Shown here piece by piece: positions 42,840 through 54,949 of a stretch of 64,000 nucleotides of DNA (position 1 is its first letter; each line of letters opens with the position of its first letter). Position numbers and translations under genes: made by a program. The DNA is from Vombatus ursinus. Taxonomy: Eukaryota; Chordata; Mammalia; Diprotodontia; Vombatidae. Below the pieces are notes generated by a model. That model was not told the DNA's origin and did not search any database. It saw only the letters and a program-made list of their open reading frames with translations. Where the stretch lies: assembly GCF_900497805.2 (NCBI RefSeq), contig NW_020954615.1:9145415-9209414 (forward strand), in the 5' to 3' direction.

Positions 42840-43405
42840 CAGTTATGGAAATATATATAACTATATTTACATATATATATGAATATCTATCCTTCCAGGC
42901 ATATAGAATATATCCATAATTGATTAATGCATGTATGTACTCTTTGTTATGCACATACATCACATACATATGCATACAAGGCATTTGTATAAAACACATA
43001 TATGTACAAGCATATAAAAACATATATACATATATAGTTGTACTTGCACATATAAAGATATAATATGTCTATATATGATATATGATAATATTACAGTGTA
43101 ATACAACATAGCACCCATACATGTTTTTACATATAATATATCATGTGTCATATGCTATCAAATCACATGGTATAGTATCATATAGTATAGTATCATACTA
43201 TAACACATCATATGGTAATAGTATCATAGTCTATTGCTTCATATAGTAAAATATCTTATAAACCCTATCTCAGTGTATCTAACACATCATATGGCATATT
43301 ACCTCATAGCACAGTATATTCTAGACAAGCCTAGTATAATATAGCGTATAGAGTATCATACTATAGTATAACATAGTATAGTATAATATAATACAGTATT
43401 TTATG
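42840..43405. repeat. TA-rich array grading into 'atagtatcata' degenerate minisatellite
   Basis: TATA/ACAT-rich microsatellite to about 43120, then repeated variants of catatagtatagtatcatac to 43405. Many units are near-palindromic. Confidence 0.85.
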
Positions 43406-43409
43406 AGAG

Positions 43410-44240
43410 AGAATTATTTCTGCATTCCCTCTAAGAGTTTCTAATGCTACTGCCTCAACCCTTAGCCCAAAGTTTCAATGCTTTGTTGCAGTCACCCACA
43501 ATTTTGTGCTTCTGCAAATAAGTCTGAGGTGTATCTCCAACTCATCTTAAAGATGGTCTCTAATGTGAGCCTAATTTAGCCTGAAAACTTTACCTAGATA
43601 TGACTGAAAAGTGACTCATTGAACACAGAGCCTTTCTCACTGGTGCAGAACTTTTTATTCAAGTAACATGATGAATGTGGCTATTTCTCAGTTGTTTGTT
43701 TGTTTGTTTGTTTGTTTTTGCAGGACAACACATTCTTAAGTAATTCTTAAAGTAAATTGTTAACATAAACATAAGATGTGTTCCATTGTTCTTTTTTTTA
43801 AATTTTCCTAGAAAATATACTTTTTTTTTGTATTCTTAACTTTTTTTAGTGTGTGTTTGTGTGTCCTGAATCTCTTTTGCAATCTCTTAAAATCTATGAT
43901 TACCTCTCAGAATAATGATAATTTTTAATGCTTAAAATACATAAGAATACAGAGGAAATTATACTGAAATTCAATTTTGTTTACCATCCAAATTTACAGA
44001 CACCCTGAAATCTCTCCATAGACCTTAAAGATCTCTGAACCCCTCATTAAGAACTCATATACTGGAATGACGTGATTTTCAGGTAACCTAAGTTATTGAT
44101 ATTTTAAGGTGGTAAACATAAGCATCTATAAAATGCAATAACACCAGGATTGGAAGCAGCACACTTGGGTTCCATTTGGAGCTCTTCTCCATACTTTGTG
44201 CTGACCTTCTTCAATTAATTTCATTTCTCTGGGACTATAT
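43410..44240. other. Unassigned, with (GTTT)n
   Basis: A (GTTT)n of about seven units lies at 43693-43720. No other feature recognised. Confidence 0.45.
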
Positions 44241-44246
44241 AGTACG

Positions 44247-44257
44247 CGTGTGTGTGT

Positions 44258-44338
<81 letters not shown>
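44247..44338. repeat. Compound (TG)n(AG)n microsatellite
   Basis: (TG)n with one C interruption to 44292, switching directly to a pure (AG)n to 44338. Confidence 0.97.
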
Positions 44339-44341
<3 letters not shown>

Positions 44342-44369
44342 TTGTATTTATAATGAGAGACTAGCATAA

Positions 44370-44715
44370 CATCAGAGAATCTCAGAATAGTTCTCAGGAG
44401 ATTTTAGTCCTACCCATACATGATCAAGCTCTCCCTACCCATTTCTACAGAAAAAAAAAAGCTATTCATTCTTTTCCTGAATACTTCTTCTGAGAGGGAA
44501 TTACTACTTTGAGAGGCAACTCATTATACCTTGGGACTTCTCAAGTCATTTAGAAGTCCTTTCTTAAAACAAGCCTAAATTTGCATCTCAAAAATATCCG
44601 AGATTCCTGGTTTGTACTCTGGGGCCAAAGAGAATAAGTATAATATCTCTTCAATTATTTGAAGATAGAAATCATGCCCTAGATCATAAGTAATGATGGA
44701 TGACATGTAGGGTCC
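44370..44715 (-). mobile_element. L3/CR1 LINE 3' region, antisense
   Basis: 'agaatctcagaatagttctc', 'gaggcaactcattatacctt', 'aaaacaagcctaaatttgca', 'gtactctggggccaaagaga' and 'caattatttgaagatagaaa' reproduce in order the antisense CR1/L3 3' region. This is the best preserved of the three L3 copies. Confidence 0.8.
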
Positions 44716-45500
44716 CTCTTAACTATCCTTGGAAGTGTTTGTTGGTTAATTGCTTAACTAAATGGATATACCAACATCACCAACCACATCTACCCAGTCT
44801 TGAGCTCTTGGCTAAATGTCTGGACCTTCCAAAAAGAATACATTAAAAAATAAATAAATAGAAAATTACTGTATTTAAATGAAATGTTATGTCCTTGGAG
44901 CCTAACTGGTTGGTAACTAACTTGGCAAAGAACAAATTAAAAAATCTGGAAGCTGGAAATTATTTTTAAACAAGTCATAAATTCGTGAAATGCTATGACA
45001 AAATATCAAAGCACATTCTACTCAAGCAAGGAAAACTCAAATATCCTAAATGCCCCTCTTCTTCTTATCCTCCCCCCCAAAAATATACACATATAAACAC
45101 ACAAAAACAAGATGGTGCATTTACTTTCCCAGGTCTTGCTACTTAATTATTTGGATGTGGCAAGAGCTCTGTCTCCACTTGAGTTAGCTTTCAAGAATCA
45201 CCTGAAGCCATGAATAGCTCTCATCTCATTGAAAGGAAGGGAAGAGTTGTTAATTGCTCTGAAAGTCGCTGAGGAATAGCACTGAGAAAGTAGGAGCCTC
45301 ACCCACCCACCCACACACTCATGACAATACACCAGGCTGATGCAACTAGAGAAAATTATGGGAATATTTAAGAAAATGAATAAACATGCCCATTTGTAGT
45401 TCAGAATTCTTTAAAAAAAAGGACTACAAATTTTATAGGTACTCAAAGTAAGTTCAAGTTAAAGTGATTCAATTTTCTCTGCTATGCACAAATCCTTTGA
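44716..45500. other. Unassigned, no feature recognised
   Basis: AT-rich; short A runs and an acccaccc repeat near 45301. No credible gene. Confidence 0.45.
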
Positions 45501-45504
45501 TAAA

Positions 45505-45695
45505 CACTGAATCACTGGATAATAGATTGAAAGCTGGAGAGGTCTTCAGAGGTCATTATGTCAAAACCTTCTCATTTTGTGGATAATGAAACTGAGACCC
45601 AAGGGAATTTAAGAGACTTGCTCAAGGAAAACAGGAAGTGTAGAAGGCGGAATTTAATAAAAATATGCTGTCTCCAAAGCCAGGGCTTCCCCCCA
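45505..45695 (-). mobile_element. MIR-class SINE, antisense
   Basis: 'attgaaagctggagaggtct', 'aaaccttctcattttgtgg', 'ataatgaaactgagacccaa' and 'ttaagagacttgctcaagg' fit the antisense MIR subclass. Confidence 0.75.
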
Positions 45696-45699
45696 TCCC

Positions 45700-46325
45700 C
45701 CACTCTAGTATTTTTTACATTAGAATCACCATGCTTTGCATGCTCCAGTAAAAGATACTAAATGTGATTTGTTCAAGTGTAGGTGATACCCATTCCTTGC
45801 CTTGATTAGAACAGATGAGAAGCCAAAACCTTTCACTCACTCCCACAACACTTTTCCTATAGAATAGAGACCATCTGGGTAGGCAGACCCAATTAGCACA
45901 TAGTGAAAGCTAACAACACCTTTTTTCCAAGATTTCAATGTCTTGGCAAGCTTTAAAAGTTACTGTGTCATATCATAGCTCATTTGGCACATTGCAGGGC
46001 CTTGCCATATGAGTTTATCATATATAATCACATTCCAACTGCATTCAGAACACATGGCTAAATTGGATTTGGAGAGATTAGTTGAAAGCACAGGTATAAA
46101 AGCAATATTTCCATTATGTATCTAAAAATCATTACATTGATGGAAGGAATTAGTTTTCTTCTTTCACATTCTAGACACTAGGTGCCGGATACCTGTGGAG
46201 TATGTCTTTACTCTTTTGCCCAGTTTATACTCTATGTAGGAAAACATTAAAATGCCTTCATCTTATTTAAAAACAGTATATTCTAAAACTATTTCATAAC
46301 TAATATTCAGTCAAAGGAGAGAAAT
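45700..46325. other. Unassigned, no feature recognised
   Basis: Non-repetitive to the eye; no coding frame of note. Confidence 0.4.
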
Positions 46326-46329
46326 AATC

Positions 46330-46712
46330 AGTTTTCAAAATACCCAGAAACTAGGACCAACCATGTGAAACACTTCCAAACCACTCTTAATAAGATAAAT
46401 GATTTTAAAAACAACTCTGACTATACATCACACCCACCCAGCAAATTGGTAATGATGATAAACAATGGAGCTAGGTGATGTGGAGTGATATTGTTGAAAA
46501 ATAGGCATGTTAATGTACTGTTGGCAAAACTGAGTTGTGACAAACATCTTAGAAACCAGTTTGGAACTATACTAAGAAGGGAACCAAACAGTCCATTCCC
46601 TTTGAACCAAAGAGTCACCTGCTATGTATATGTCCATGAAAGTCAGTGACTAAAAGAAAAGTCTCAGTTACACTTGTCTAAACAATTTGTGTTATACGAA
46701 TGGTATGTAATA
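46330..46712 (+). mobile_element. Old L1 ORF2 C-terminal fragment, sense
   Basis: 'cacccacccagcaaattggt', 'aatgatgataaacaatgg', 'catgttaatgtactgttggc', 'accagtttggaactatacta' and 'cctttgaaccaaagagtca' follow L1 ORF2 order. The plus-strand L1 at 60265-60460 has the parallel series. Diverged and gapped. Confidence 0.7.
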
Positions 46713-46724
46713 ATGATGTCCTTT

Positions 46725-46835
46725 AGATTATGAGCTCCTCAAGAGTAGGGAGTGTTGTAACTTTCTTTGCATTTTTAATTATTAGGACAGGGCCTGAAGC
46801 ATAATAAATACTAAATTAATACTTATTGACTGAAT
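46725..46835 (+). mobile_element. L2 3' end, sense
   Basis: 'attatgagctcctcaagagt', 'tttctttgcatttttaatta' and 'atacttattgactgaataac' match the L2 terminal ~110 bp. Confidence 0.75.
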
Positions 46836-46980
46836 AACTCTGTTTTAAGAAATAATAAATATGATGAATTCAGGGAAGCCCAGGAGGAGCTTTCAGGAGG
46901 AAGCATATAAAGTGAGGCAGTATTTCTTATTGCAGAGGTAAGCAGGAGCAGGAAAATGGTAAACAGAATAGTTTCACCAG

Positions 46981-47351
46981 TGTTGATGCGGTTTAGGGGT
47001 TTAGGGGTGCTGGGACCCCAATATCACAACACGCAGGTCCTTCCCAAAAGAATTTGACCCAAACCTTCTTTCAGCCAAAGATGAGGTTTATTAGAACACC
47101 CAAGTATTTTGGGGTGAAGGGAGGAGGGGCCTTAGGAGATATGGAATGAGAGTGGCCATTAAGCTGGGGTGCCTGGGACCTGGACAATGGATCCTAGCTA
47201 GTATAGGGGAGATTGGGTGTAGCCACAATGAAAGGCCAGTTGATGGGATTGTAGCCTCAGGCGAATGCCAGAGATCTGGCCATGTGGGAAAGTCCAGGGT
47301 TTTTCCTTACTGGGACCCTGATCCCAACCCCATCAGTATGATTATATAACA
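46981..47351 (-). mobile_element. Solo LTR fossil of an endogenous retrovirus, antisense
   Basis: About 370 bp bounded by TG/CA-type ends (plus strand starts 'tgttgatgcg' and ends 'atataaca'). In reverse complement it has a GC-richer U3, an AATAAA signal at about 47094 ('ctaataaacctcatc') followed by a R/U5-like region ending '...aaaccgcatcaaca'. The layout resembles gamma-like (class I) ERV LTRs. No internal region adjoins it, so it looks like a recombination-derived solo LTR. Reasonably preserved, probably of intermediate age; no clear flanking duplication seen. Confidence 0.7.
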
Positions 47352-47489
47352 CAGCAACAACAAAAGAATCATCACTCAATGCTGTGAAATTATAATGTTG
47401 AAATTTATCCCCAAAGAGAAGATATGAGAAAGCATCTCTCCCTCACCCTTATCTTTGTGGAAGTGGAAAAGGAATACAGTAAGGTGAGG

Positions 47490-47935
47490 AACTGAGAATT
47501 GATGAAAAGCTTACTAGATGTCAGGCACTGAGCTACATGCTTTAACAATATAAGCAAAATGGAACACAATTCCTGACCTCAGGTAGTTTGCATTCCAAAG
47601 GGGAAAGACAGCACATGAAAAGGAAGCTAAAAATCTGATGATGTGGTGCAGGAAGGGGTGAAGATGTAGGTACCCAGTGTGAGAAAATGGTTTTGAAGTC
47701 CAGAGGACTTCAAGGAGAATGAATGCACATTGATCTGAGTCATTCCACAAAATGGAGGCTCCTTGGTCAACACATCACTGGAAAAAGGGGAGATTCTTGT
47801 GAAGGAGATGCCTGAATGAAGAGGCCACAGGGCTGGTAGGCTGTTCCAGGGCATAGAGGCACCAGGAGCTAAGAGAAGGTGGAGATTGAAATAGTGGTAG
47901 AGAAGGTAGTGTTTTGAAGTCCAGAAAGTTAAGGA
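47490..47935 (-). mobile_element. L2 3' region, antisense
   Basis: 'actagatgtcaggcactgag', 'tttgcattccaaagggga', 'gagattcttgtgaaggagat' and 'ggctgttccagggcatagag' follow antisense L2 order from the terminal block into the 3' UTR. The terminal ATCAATCAA repeat is lost. Confidence 0.6.
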
Positions 47936-47939
47936 TGGG

Positions 47940-49685
47940 GATGGGAGGAGAAATGGGGGGGGGTATATAAAATAATGCATATAATGTCACATTTTTTTTT
48001 TCCTAAGAGCTTCATGGACTTGCTAAATGGTTTTGTGTCATTTTTCCTTCTATTTAATGTTTTATTATAATGGAAAGAGAGGAGGGGAAATGTATTGAAA
48101 AATGTAGATAACATAAAAATAAAATTTATCAAAACCATTTTATTTGAAAAATGTGAAAAAAAATAAAACACATTCCAGACTCAATGCCAACTCCTCGATG
48201 GTGCTGCCAAAGGGAAGGAAGGAATGGGATATCTGACACATGACACGACTCAGAGGAGTTCACAAGATATTCAATCAACAAATCCTTATAAAGAACGTGA
48301 ATATACATTATGCCAATAATCCCAAGTCAATATATGACTGGTCCTAGCATACTAATGAATAGAATCACCATAAATTGGTGGTCTATTACTCAATAGTTAT
48401 CCCATTTTATTTCATCTTTGTACAAAACTCCCAGTGAGCACATGGGTTCAGGAACACCCTAGCTCAAATCCAGACTCAGAGACTTACAAACTATTTGATC
48501 CCTCAACATCCAGAGTAAAGATATAGAGATGGCAGAAAGAGTGCCATGTATAAATTAAAATAAGAAAATGAATTTAATTGACTTTACATTGCTGTGTAGT
48601 TCAAAATTTGTGCTTTATTGGCTCATAATGTGTATCAACTCATCCACATTATTCTTTAAATTTCTTGAGGATTATACCTAATATTTTGTATTCTGTATAG
48701 TGCCTTCCCCAGTAAATGACCAGTGATTGGTTGCTACTGGAAACATCTTTGACTTTTACTATGTGGGCCCAGCAAGATACTGGACCTTTGAACAGTTTTT
48801 CCATCGGTGTTAAATGAGGTTACAACAGCATATCCCTTCTAGCAGTTTTGATACCTTAGGAGATAATATATGTAAAGTGTTTTGTAAAATTTAGAGCTAT
48901 GTAGAAATATAAGGTTTTGGCTTTTGCCTCTAGGTTCAGAGTGAACCAGGATCCTTGAAGAGCTAAAATATACCCTTTTCTAAAATCATTCCTTTTCTTT
49001 CATCTCTGCCTACTCTTCCTTGACGGACACACGAGTGAGGATCAGCTTTTCTTTACCCATTCCTCATTATTCAAAGCTGTGGGTCACAGGATTGAGACCT
49101 GCCTTGATGTTAGAAAATCACTATTCCAGAAATGCATCCACCCCTGCCTAGCTGATTTACGGGTGCTGGAAAGCCATTTCTGGATTAACACCTTGTCAGG
49201 TGTGATCAAAGGCCATGCTGGATGGAAATAACATATTACTCACCTATTTCTGTCTACTCCCAGATTGCTGTTTTAAGTGTTTGGCACGTCTCAGGTGTTT
49301 TAATAGATAGCATCTTTTCTGAATTCACAACACAAGAGGTTAATGGTGAAATAAATGTAAGATCATTAGTGGTATCATGCTTGATGGGAGAAACTAATGC
49401 TTTTATTTTAAAACCTAGTGAGGTTCTTGGAATATTTAATTTTAGGTAAAAATAAACAAATAACAAAACCACCTTGCTCCCTAGCTCATTAAATGATGAT
49501 AATTATCAAAATGATAATTATTGGTAATAATGTGATCAAAGGAATTGATCAAAATCCAATCTATAGTAAGTATTAAATTTTTGAAAGTTTGATTGAAAAA
49601 AGTATTTTATTCTGTATAGAAATTCTCAAGGAGTATTTTTTTCCCTAAATACACAATCCTCTTAAATGCTTTCGAAGAAATGGTC
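47940..49685. other. Mostly unassigned, with small SINE pieces
   Basis: Holds a SINE head-like piece at about 48440-48505 ('agctcaaatccagactcaga') and a MIR tail-like piece at 48810-48915 ('gtaaagtgttttgtaaaatt'). Frames such as 49222-49449 (+) show no domain. Nothing else recognised. Confidence 0.4.
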
Positions 49686-49699
49686 TCTGTTTGACAGAA

Positions 49700-49800
49700 T
49701 TATCCCATTGAATTGAATTCAACAGACATGTATAAAGTTCCTGCTCTGCTGTGACACTGTGTTAGACACTCCTATCAAACCCTCAGATGGGTGGATACTC
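49700..49800 (-). mobile_element. L2 terminal fragment, antisense
   Basis: 'gaattcaacagacatgtata' and 'cactgtgttagacactccta' resemble the reversed L2 end. Short and diverged. Confidence 0.4.
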
Positions 49801-50294
49801 TCAATTCATACATTCCTACCTTTCTTTTAAAATTCATGGCTATGGCATCAGATAAATTCACCTAAAGGGACCACCAAGAATCCATGGGAGGCCTTCCTCC
49901 CTCTTGTCTGGAATAAAGCGGGTACCATTGAACACTCTACTCCCTTTCCTGTCCTTCTTTCTTGCCATCTCAACAGTCATTTTTTTTTTTTTTTTACATA
50001 AAAATCCCTGATGATATCCTTACATTTGTCTTCAGAGATGCTTGGTGAGTTTGTGTTTCATTATTCTCTCTTTCACCCACCACATTCCTCTCCCTTGCCC
50101 TCTGTGCAATAATCCTTTTTTCTGTTCTCTGAACACTGTTGAGTTCTATGAATTCCTATCACATGGCAATAATGTTAAAATGTTAGTAATCAAAAGGTAA
50201 GAATTCCTTTATTTATGGGAAAAGTTTGGTGTTATTAAAGGAGATTTGAAACTCCCTGAAAATAATCCTAACTACTCTTCTCCTCCGTCAATTT

Positions 50295-50420
50295 GGACTC
50301 AAAATATTGAGACACAAGGCTCAGCTCAAACACTGCCTACTACATGAAGTCATCCTTGTGTCTTGTAGCTTCTGCTCTCTTCCCTAAACCTCCACATATT
50401 CATATATTGTGTTTATATGT
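50295..50420 (+). mobile_element. L2 3' fragment, sense
   Basis: 'aaggctcagctcaaacactg' and 'cctactacatgaagtcatcc' match the conserved L2 3' block 'aaggctcagctcaaryrccacctcctacatgaag'. Confidence 0.65.
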
Positions 50421-50589
50421 CTATGTGTGTGAACATATAATACACCTATATATTACACAGTTTCTAATTTATGTGTGAGGGGGTAAGTGAGGGGGACTAT
50501 ACTATTCATTGTGTATATAATATATGTACTTCTGAGAAATTGTCACTTAGCAGAAGAGAAAACTATGGTTTCAACCTTGGTCAGTTCTT

Positions 50590-50705
50590 TCTGCATACAC
50601 ACACACCTATCTCTGTGTGTATCTGTCTCTCTCTGTATCTCTGTCTTTGTCTCTGTGTGTGTCTCTCTCTCTGTCTTTCTCTCTGTCTCTCTCTCTCTTC
50701 CTATC
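50590..50705. repeat. TC/TG mixed microsatellite
   Basis: ctctgtgtgtatctgtctctctctg units for about 110 bp. Confidence 0.92.
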
Positions 50706-51395
50706 TGAAGGCTGATCTTTCAAGTTTCAAAGGGTCTGAAGGACTTTGGACTTCCCATCTTCTCACTGACATCCTAGCATTGCATTGCTAGAGCAATTGT
50801 AGCTGATGACAGAGTCTTCAATGTGACCCAAGGACACACAGTGCCGAAGTACAGTTCTACAGAGTGCAACAGGGGATATACTGGATGGCTGAGAGGAAAT
50901 TCTTGAGGAGAAAATGATTTCCAAGAACCACAAACAGTGAGGTATCATTTTACACGTGTGCTTTCTAAAATGGAGCTCATCTTCCTTGGACTCTGCATCT
51001 ACTGATGGGATAGTATGTTTCATGAAAGCGTGAGAGGTGTTTATCCATCAATATCATTTCAGGAAAGACCCAATTCTAAAAGCTACTTGAGGCTGGTTGA
51101 ATAAAAGATCCCAAACTGATAGTCATGGTGGCAAGCATATTAGTGGGGCTCAGGAATTATATAGTACCAATAATACCAACCCCGCAGAGGTATCCCAGTG
51201 ACCTGAGAAAAGGTAATAGCTATATTGTGGTTACCTAACTTGACAAAGTGTGAGTCAGGAATCATTCCAGTTCATGTACTGCATATGTGTATGCTTGTGT
51301 TTTCTCCTCCATCAGAATGGTTTATTCATAATAAATGATGCTTACTGCTTCTCAATTGATTACTGGTGGGATATAAGCTTGGTGAAATGAGAAGA
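50706..51395. other. Unassigned, no feature recognised
   Basis: Non-repetitive; an 86-residue frame at 50763-51023 (minus) lacks a recognisable domain. Confidence 0.4.
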
Positions 51396-51399
51396 GGAC

Positions 51400-51578
51400 T
51401 GACCATGTACTCAGTAGATCTATGTCAATTAAAAATCCCACCTCTAACATTTCCTACTTTTATGACCTTGGACAACTCATTTTATTTCTCTGTGATTCAA
51501 TTTCCTCAACTGTAAAATGAGAGAGTTGTATTAAATGAGGTTGCTTGCAGTCCTAAGTCTACGATCATATACTACAAA
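51400..51578 (+). mobile_element. MIR-class SINE, sense
   Basis: 'tatgaccttggacaactcat', 'gattcaatttcctcaactgt', 'aaaatgagagagttgtatta' and 'gcagtcctaagtctacgatc' match the MIR subclass with the 'agctctaaatctatgatc' tail. Confidence 0.7.
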
Positions 51579-51579
51579 A

Positions 51580-52655
51580 CTGGAGAAATGTAGGTAAATG
51601 TAAATTAAAGACCCAGTACAACCAAGCAATTTGAAAATGGAGAAATATAACTTGATGGAATAAGGAAAGTGCTTGAGTGGAGACAACAACTGGGGTATGT
51701 TTTGAAGCAAAGGATTTGGACCTATTCTATCCAAATTGCCAAACAGAAAGTACATGCAGAAAGAGCTGCTCCTTTCAATTTTATGTACATGCTTTTTATT
51801 TTTTTTTCACTTGCCTTGACATAGTTACATAATACAGGGACCTATTCAAAAGGGTTGGTACTATAGGGAAAAGGAGAAAGCTACCAAATGTGAGTGGGTT
51901 CCCAAACTGAATGGAAATGTGTTATTTCCACCCACTTCCCGGAGGTGTCAAACAAGTCAGTCAGTTTCCTTGTTTCATCTTTAGAGCAGATGGGTGCTAA
52001 GCTCTCTTGTGACATTTGGTAAGGAAAAAAATTTTAAAACCCTAAAAATAATAATAAAGTGAATTCTAAATAAGATGTCAGTTCTATCACAGACTTCAAA
52101 AATCAGGAAGCAGGAATGGGCACTGTTAGAAAAAAAAAGTGCTCAAGCCTGTATTAGAGAGAGCTCTCATTGTTTACAGCACACACACCATCAGGTTTTA
52201 CAGCAGGTCATAATGAAAGAAGGCCCTGCAGGATGTTCTGGAAATAGCTACAGAAGTTTGGAGATGATGAATTTATGGCTTGTGAATTCACAGTTTGCCT
52301 CAGCTTGGGACACACCACAATAGAGCAGCTGGTTCACTGATTAGGACTGCAATGACAACAACAGGTGTGTTTGTGTGTGTGTGGGGGGGAATATCATATA
52401 GAGGATGTGTGAGGGTGGGCTGTGGGTCGATTACTCACTTGTATTCTCCTAGTCATTTACAAGGATCTTTGGAAGCAGCCAGCCAGAAAGATCCCTGAGC
52501 TGCCACCCTATTGGCATGTGATCATGTTTTCCCTTCCTGGAATCATTGCTCCATTAACTTCTGAATAATAAGAGCTGTCCCCAAAGTAGAATTGGCTGCT
52601 TTTGGTAGGTAATTGTTTCTCAAGGAGTATAGATGTCTACTTTCTCATGTGACCA
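51580..52655. other. Unassigned, no feature recognised
   Basis: About 1.1 kb. Frames at 52075-52323 and 52295-52498 (+) show no domains or exon-like structure. Confidence 0.4.
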
Positions 52656-52659
52656 TAGA

Positions 52660-52768
52660 TTTCAATGAAAGGAATCTCAGAGGCAATCTTCTTCTAACCT
52701 CTCATTTTGTAGACAGGGATAAATGAGGTTCAGAAAAGTTAAGTGACTGTTCCAAGGTCACACAAGAA
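52660..52768 (-). mobile_element. MIR-class SINE fragment, antisense
   Basis: 'aacctctcattttgtagaca', 'gataaatgaggttcagaaaa' and 'agtgactgttccaaggtcac' mark a truncated antisense MIR. Confidence 0.65.
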
Positions 52769-52769
52769 G

Positions 52770-52945
52770 ATGTCCAGAGATGGAAGGGAACTTTCAAGCC
52801 ATCTATTATAATCTACTATTATAATTTTGCAGGTGAGGAAACTGAAGCAAAAGAGGGGTAGACAAATTGCCCCAGGCAACTGCTACTGTCAGAGGTGAGA
52901 TTGGACCCTCTATCTTCTGATTCCAACATCAAAGATGTATGCACC
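52770..52945 (-). mobile_element. MIR-class SINE, antisense
   Basis: 'ccagagatggaagggaactt', 'gcaggtgaggaaactgaagc' and 'gtgagattggaccctctatc' form a second antisense MIR immediately after the previous one. Confidence 0.65.
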
Positions 52946-53995
52946 ATACCGTGGTGATGTGGAGATACCAGCAAGAACACTCTCTTGGAAATGTGACTTG
53001 TACAACATGGCCTTGAAGATCTCTACCAGCTCTGATTGTCAAGGACTCCGTGAAGCTTTCCCAAGTCATTTTTTTTTCTGATTGGCTAAGCAGGGAATTC
53101 CTGAAGTCATGAGGTGAAATGATCTATCTTAAGGCACGTGAAAGGGACTCTTGGCAAGTGGTTGTTCCTTTCTACCTTCTGTGTCACATTCACAGAGCCC
53201 AAGGGAGGGAGGGTGACCCTTTAGGGGAAGGGATTCTACAAAATGAATCTTGCTGAGTTGCCATGCTTGATTCTACAAAAAAAAAAAACTAAAAAAAACC
53301 ACACTTTTGTACGTATCTTTTTTTTTTTTTTTTACAATTCTTTAATTAAATTGCTTAAGACTTCAGCAAATTGAGGAGGGAATTGTGGGCAAAATTCACT
53401 TCCAGAGATAACTACTCTTACTACATTATAAAGAATTTATCTGACAGCACTACAGATGGCCATGTGGCTTGCATCACCATTAAGTATTAACTCTTTCACC
53501 ACCCTAAAGGCATTAGAGATGACTATCATGCCTGGTCTTACATGTGGGCAGAAAGTGACAGCCTACTTGTTGTAGGTGGAAAGCAACAGCCAGGGACACT
53601 AGAAAGGTCTGATGCCCTCAAAAAGGATCCTCCCTGTCTCTTTCTTGATGCAGGGTATTGGATCCTTGGAGTATCATTTCTTTAGCTTCAGATTTTGATC
53701 CTTGATAAAACAACATTAAATAAAACAAACAAACAAACAAACAAAAGTACTCCTAGGAAAGAAAAGCCTTAAATTATTTTGGAGTATTTATAATTTAGTT
53801 TGAAAATATTTTATTATTTCTGAATAAAAAAACAACAGAGTGACAGAGAGAGAGCATAAAGGAAGTGAACAGACCTTCTGAACAGGGTCTCTCTCAGCAA
53901 GGAATATGGGGAAGTTTAAAGGGCAAAGTCACCACAATCACAGTTTTCCTATCTGAGAGGTGATGATACTGATGCCACTTATTTTAGTCAAATAA
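52946..53995. other. Unassigned, with poly(T) and (AAAC)n
   Basis: A T run at 53319-53332, an (AAAC)n at 53723-53745 and otherwise no recognisable feature. Confidence 0.4.
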
Positions 53996-53999
53996 TCAA

Positions 54000-54770
54000 T
54001 AAACATTTATTAATTGTCTAGTGTATGGTAGACATTGATTAATTCAGTCAACTACTCAGCACATTTTTTAATGACCTATTACATAGCAGATAGTATAGGC
54101 TTCAAGTATATGGAGATGAACAATAAAACACATTCTGCCCATAAGCAGACACAGAGGCAAAAGATGGAATGTCCTATTTGAGGAATACCAAGAGAGCCCA
54201 ATGGGTTGCATGCTAGAGTGTGAAATGAAATAATGTGTAATGTGGCTGTGAAGGAAAAATGGGTCAAGGTGGAAGAGAAATGCATACATCAAAAGAGTTC
54301 GTATTTGATTCTAAGGACCATAGAGATACATTAGAACTTAATTAACAGACTACTATAGTGGGATCTTCGCTTCAGGGATATCATTTTGGCATTTCTGTGG
54401 AAAATGGATTAGATTAAGAAAATTGAGAAGGCTATTGCAATAGTCCAAAGAAGAAACAATGATGGTCTGAACTGAGATGGAGGCTATGCAGTGGAGAGAA
54501 AGGAATCAATTTAGGGCATATTTTGTAGGTAGACTCCAGAAAAACAACAACAACAACAACAACAGCAAAAATTACTATCCATATTGTGGGGTGGGTTGGA
54601 AGAGAGAGTGTGGAATTGAGTTTGACACTGAGTTTGTGAAGCAAGGTGACTGGGGCAATGATATAGAGAATCAGGAGAAAGATGAGTTTTAGGGAAAAGA
54701 TAAAGAGGTCTATTTTGAATATGCTGGTTTGAGATTCTTATATCCAGTTAGAAGTGTTTAACAGGGAAGT
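54000..54770 (-). mobile_element. L2 LINE, antisense, 3' end into coding region
   Basis: Starts with the reversed terminus 'caataaacatttattaattg'. It continues through 'ggatatcattttggcatttc', 'ggctattgcaatagtccaaa' and 'gatggtctgaactgagatgg'. The last three are the antisense of the L2 coding segment around 'LDYCNSLL'. An (AAC)n sits at 54541-54562. Confidence 0.65.
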
Positions 54771-54949
54771 GGGGATTCATATTTTGATAAGGTAAGATGG
54801 AAACACTACATTTAGCTTCAAGCTTCACGAGTCCCAAGGTCTCTAAACCATAAGTTTCCAAGGACTCAGCTACTGGGGATGATGAAATAATTGAATCTTC
54901 TAGGTTCTCCTTGTCCCTGCATTTTATGTGCATTTGAGGAGAGAAGTGA

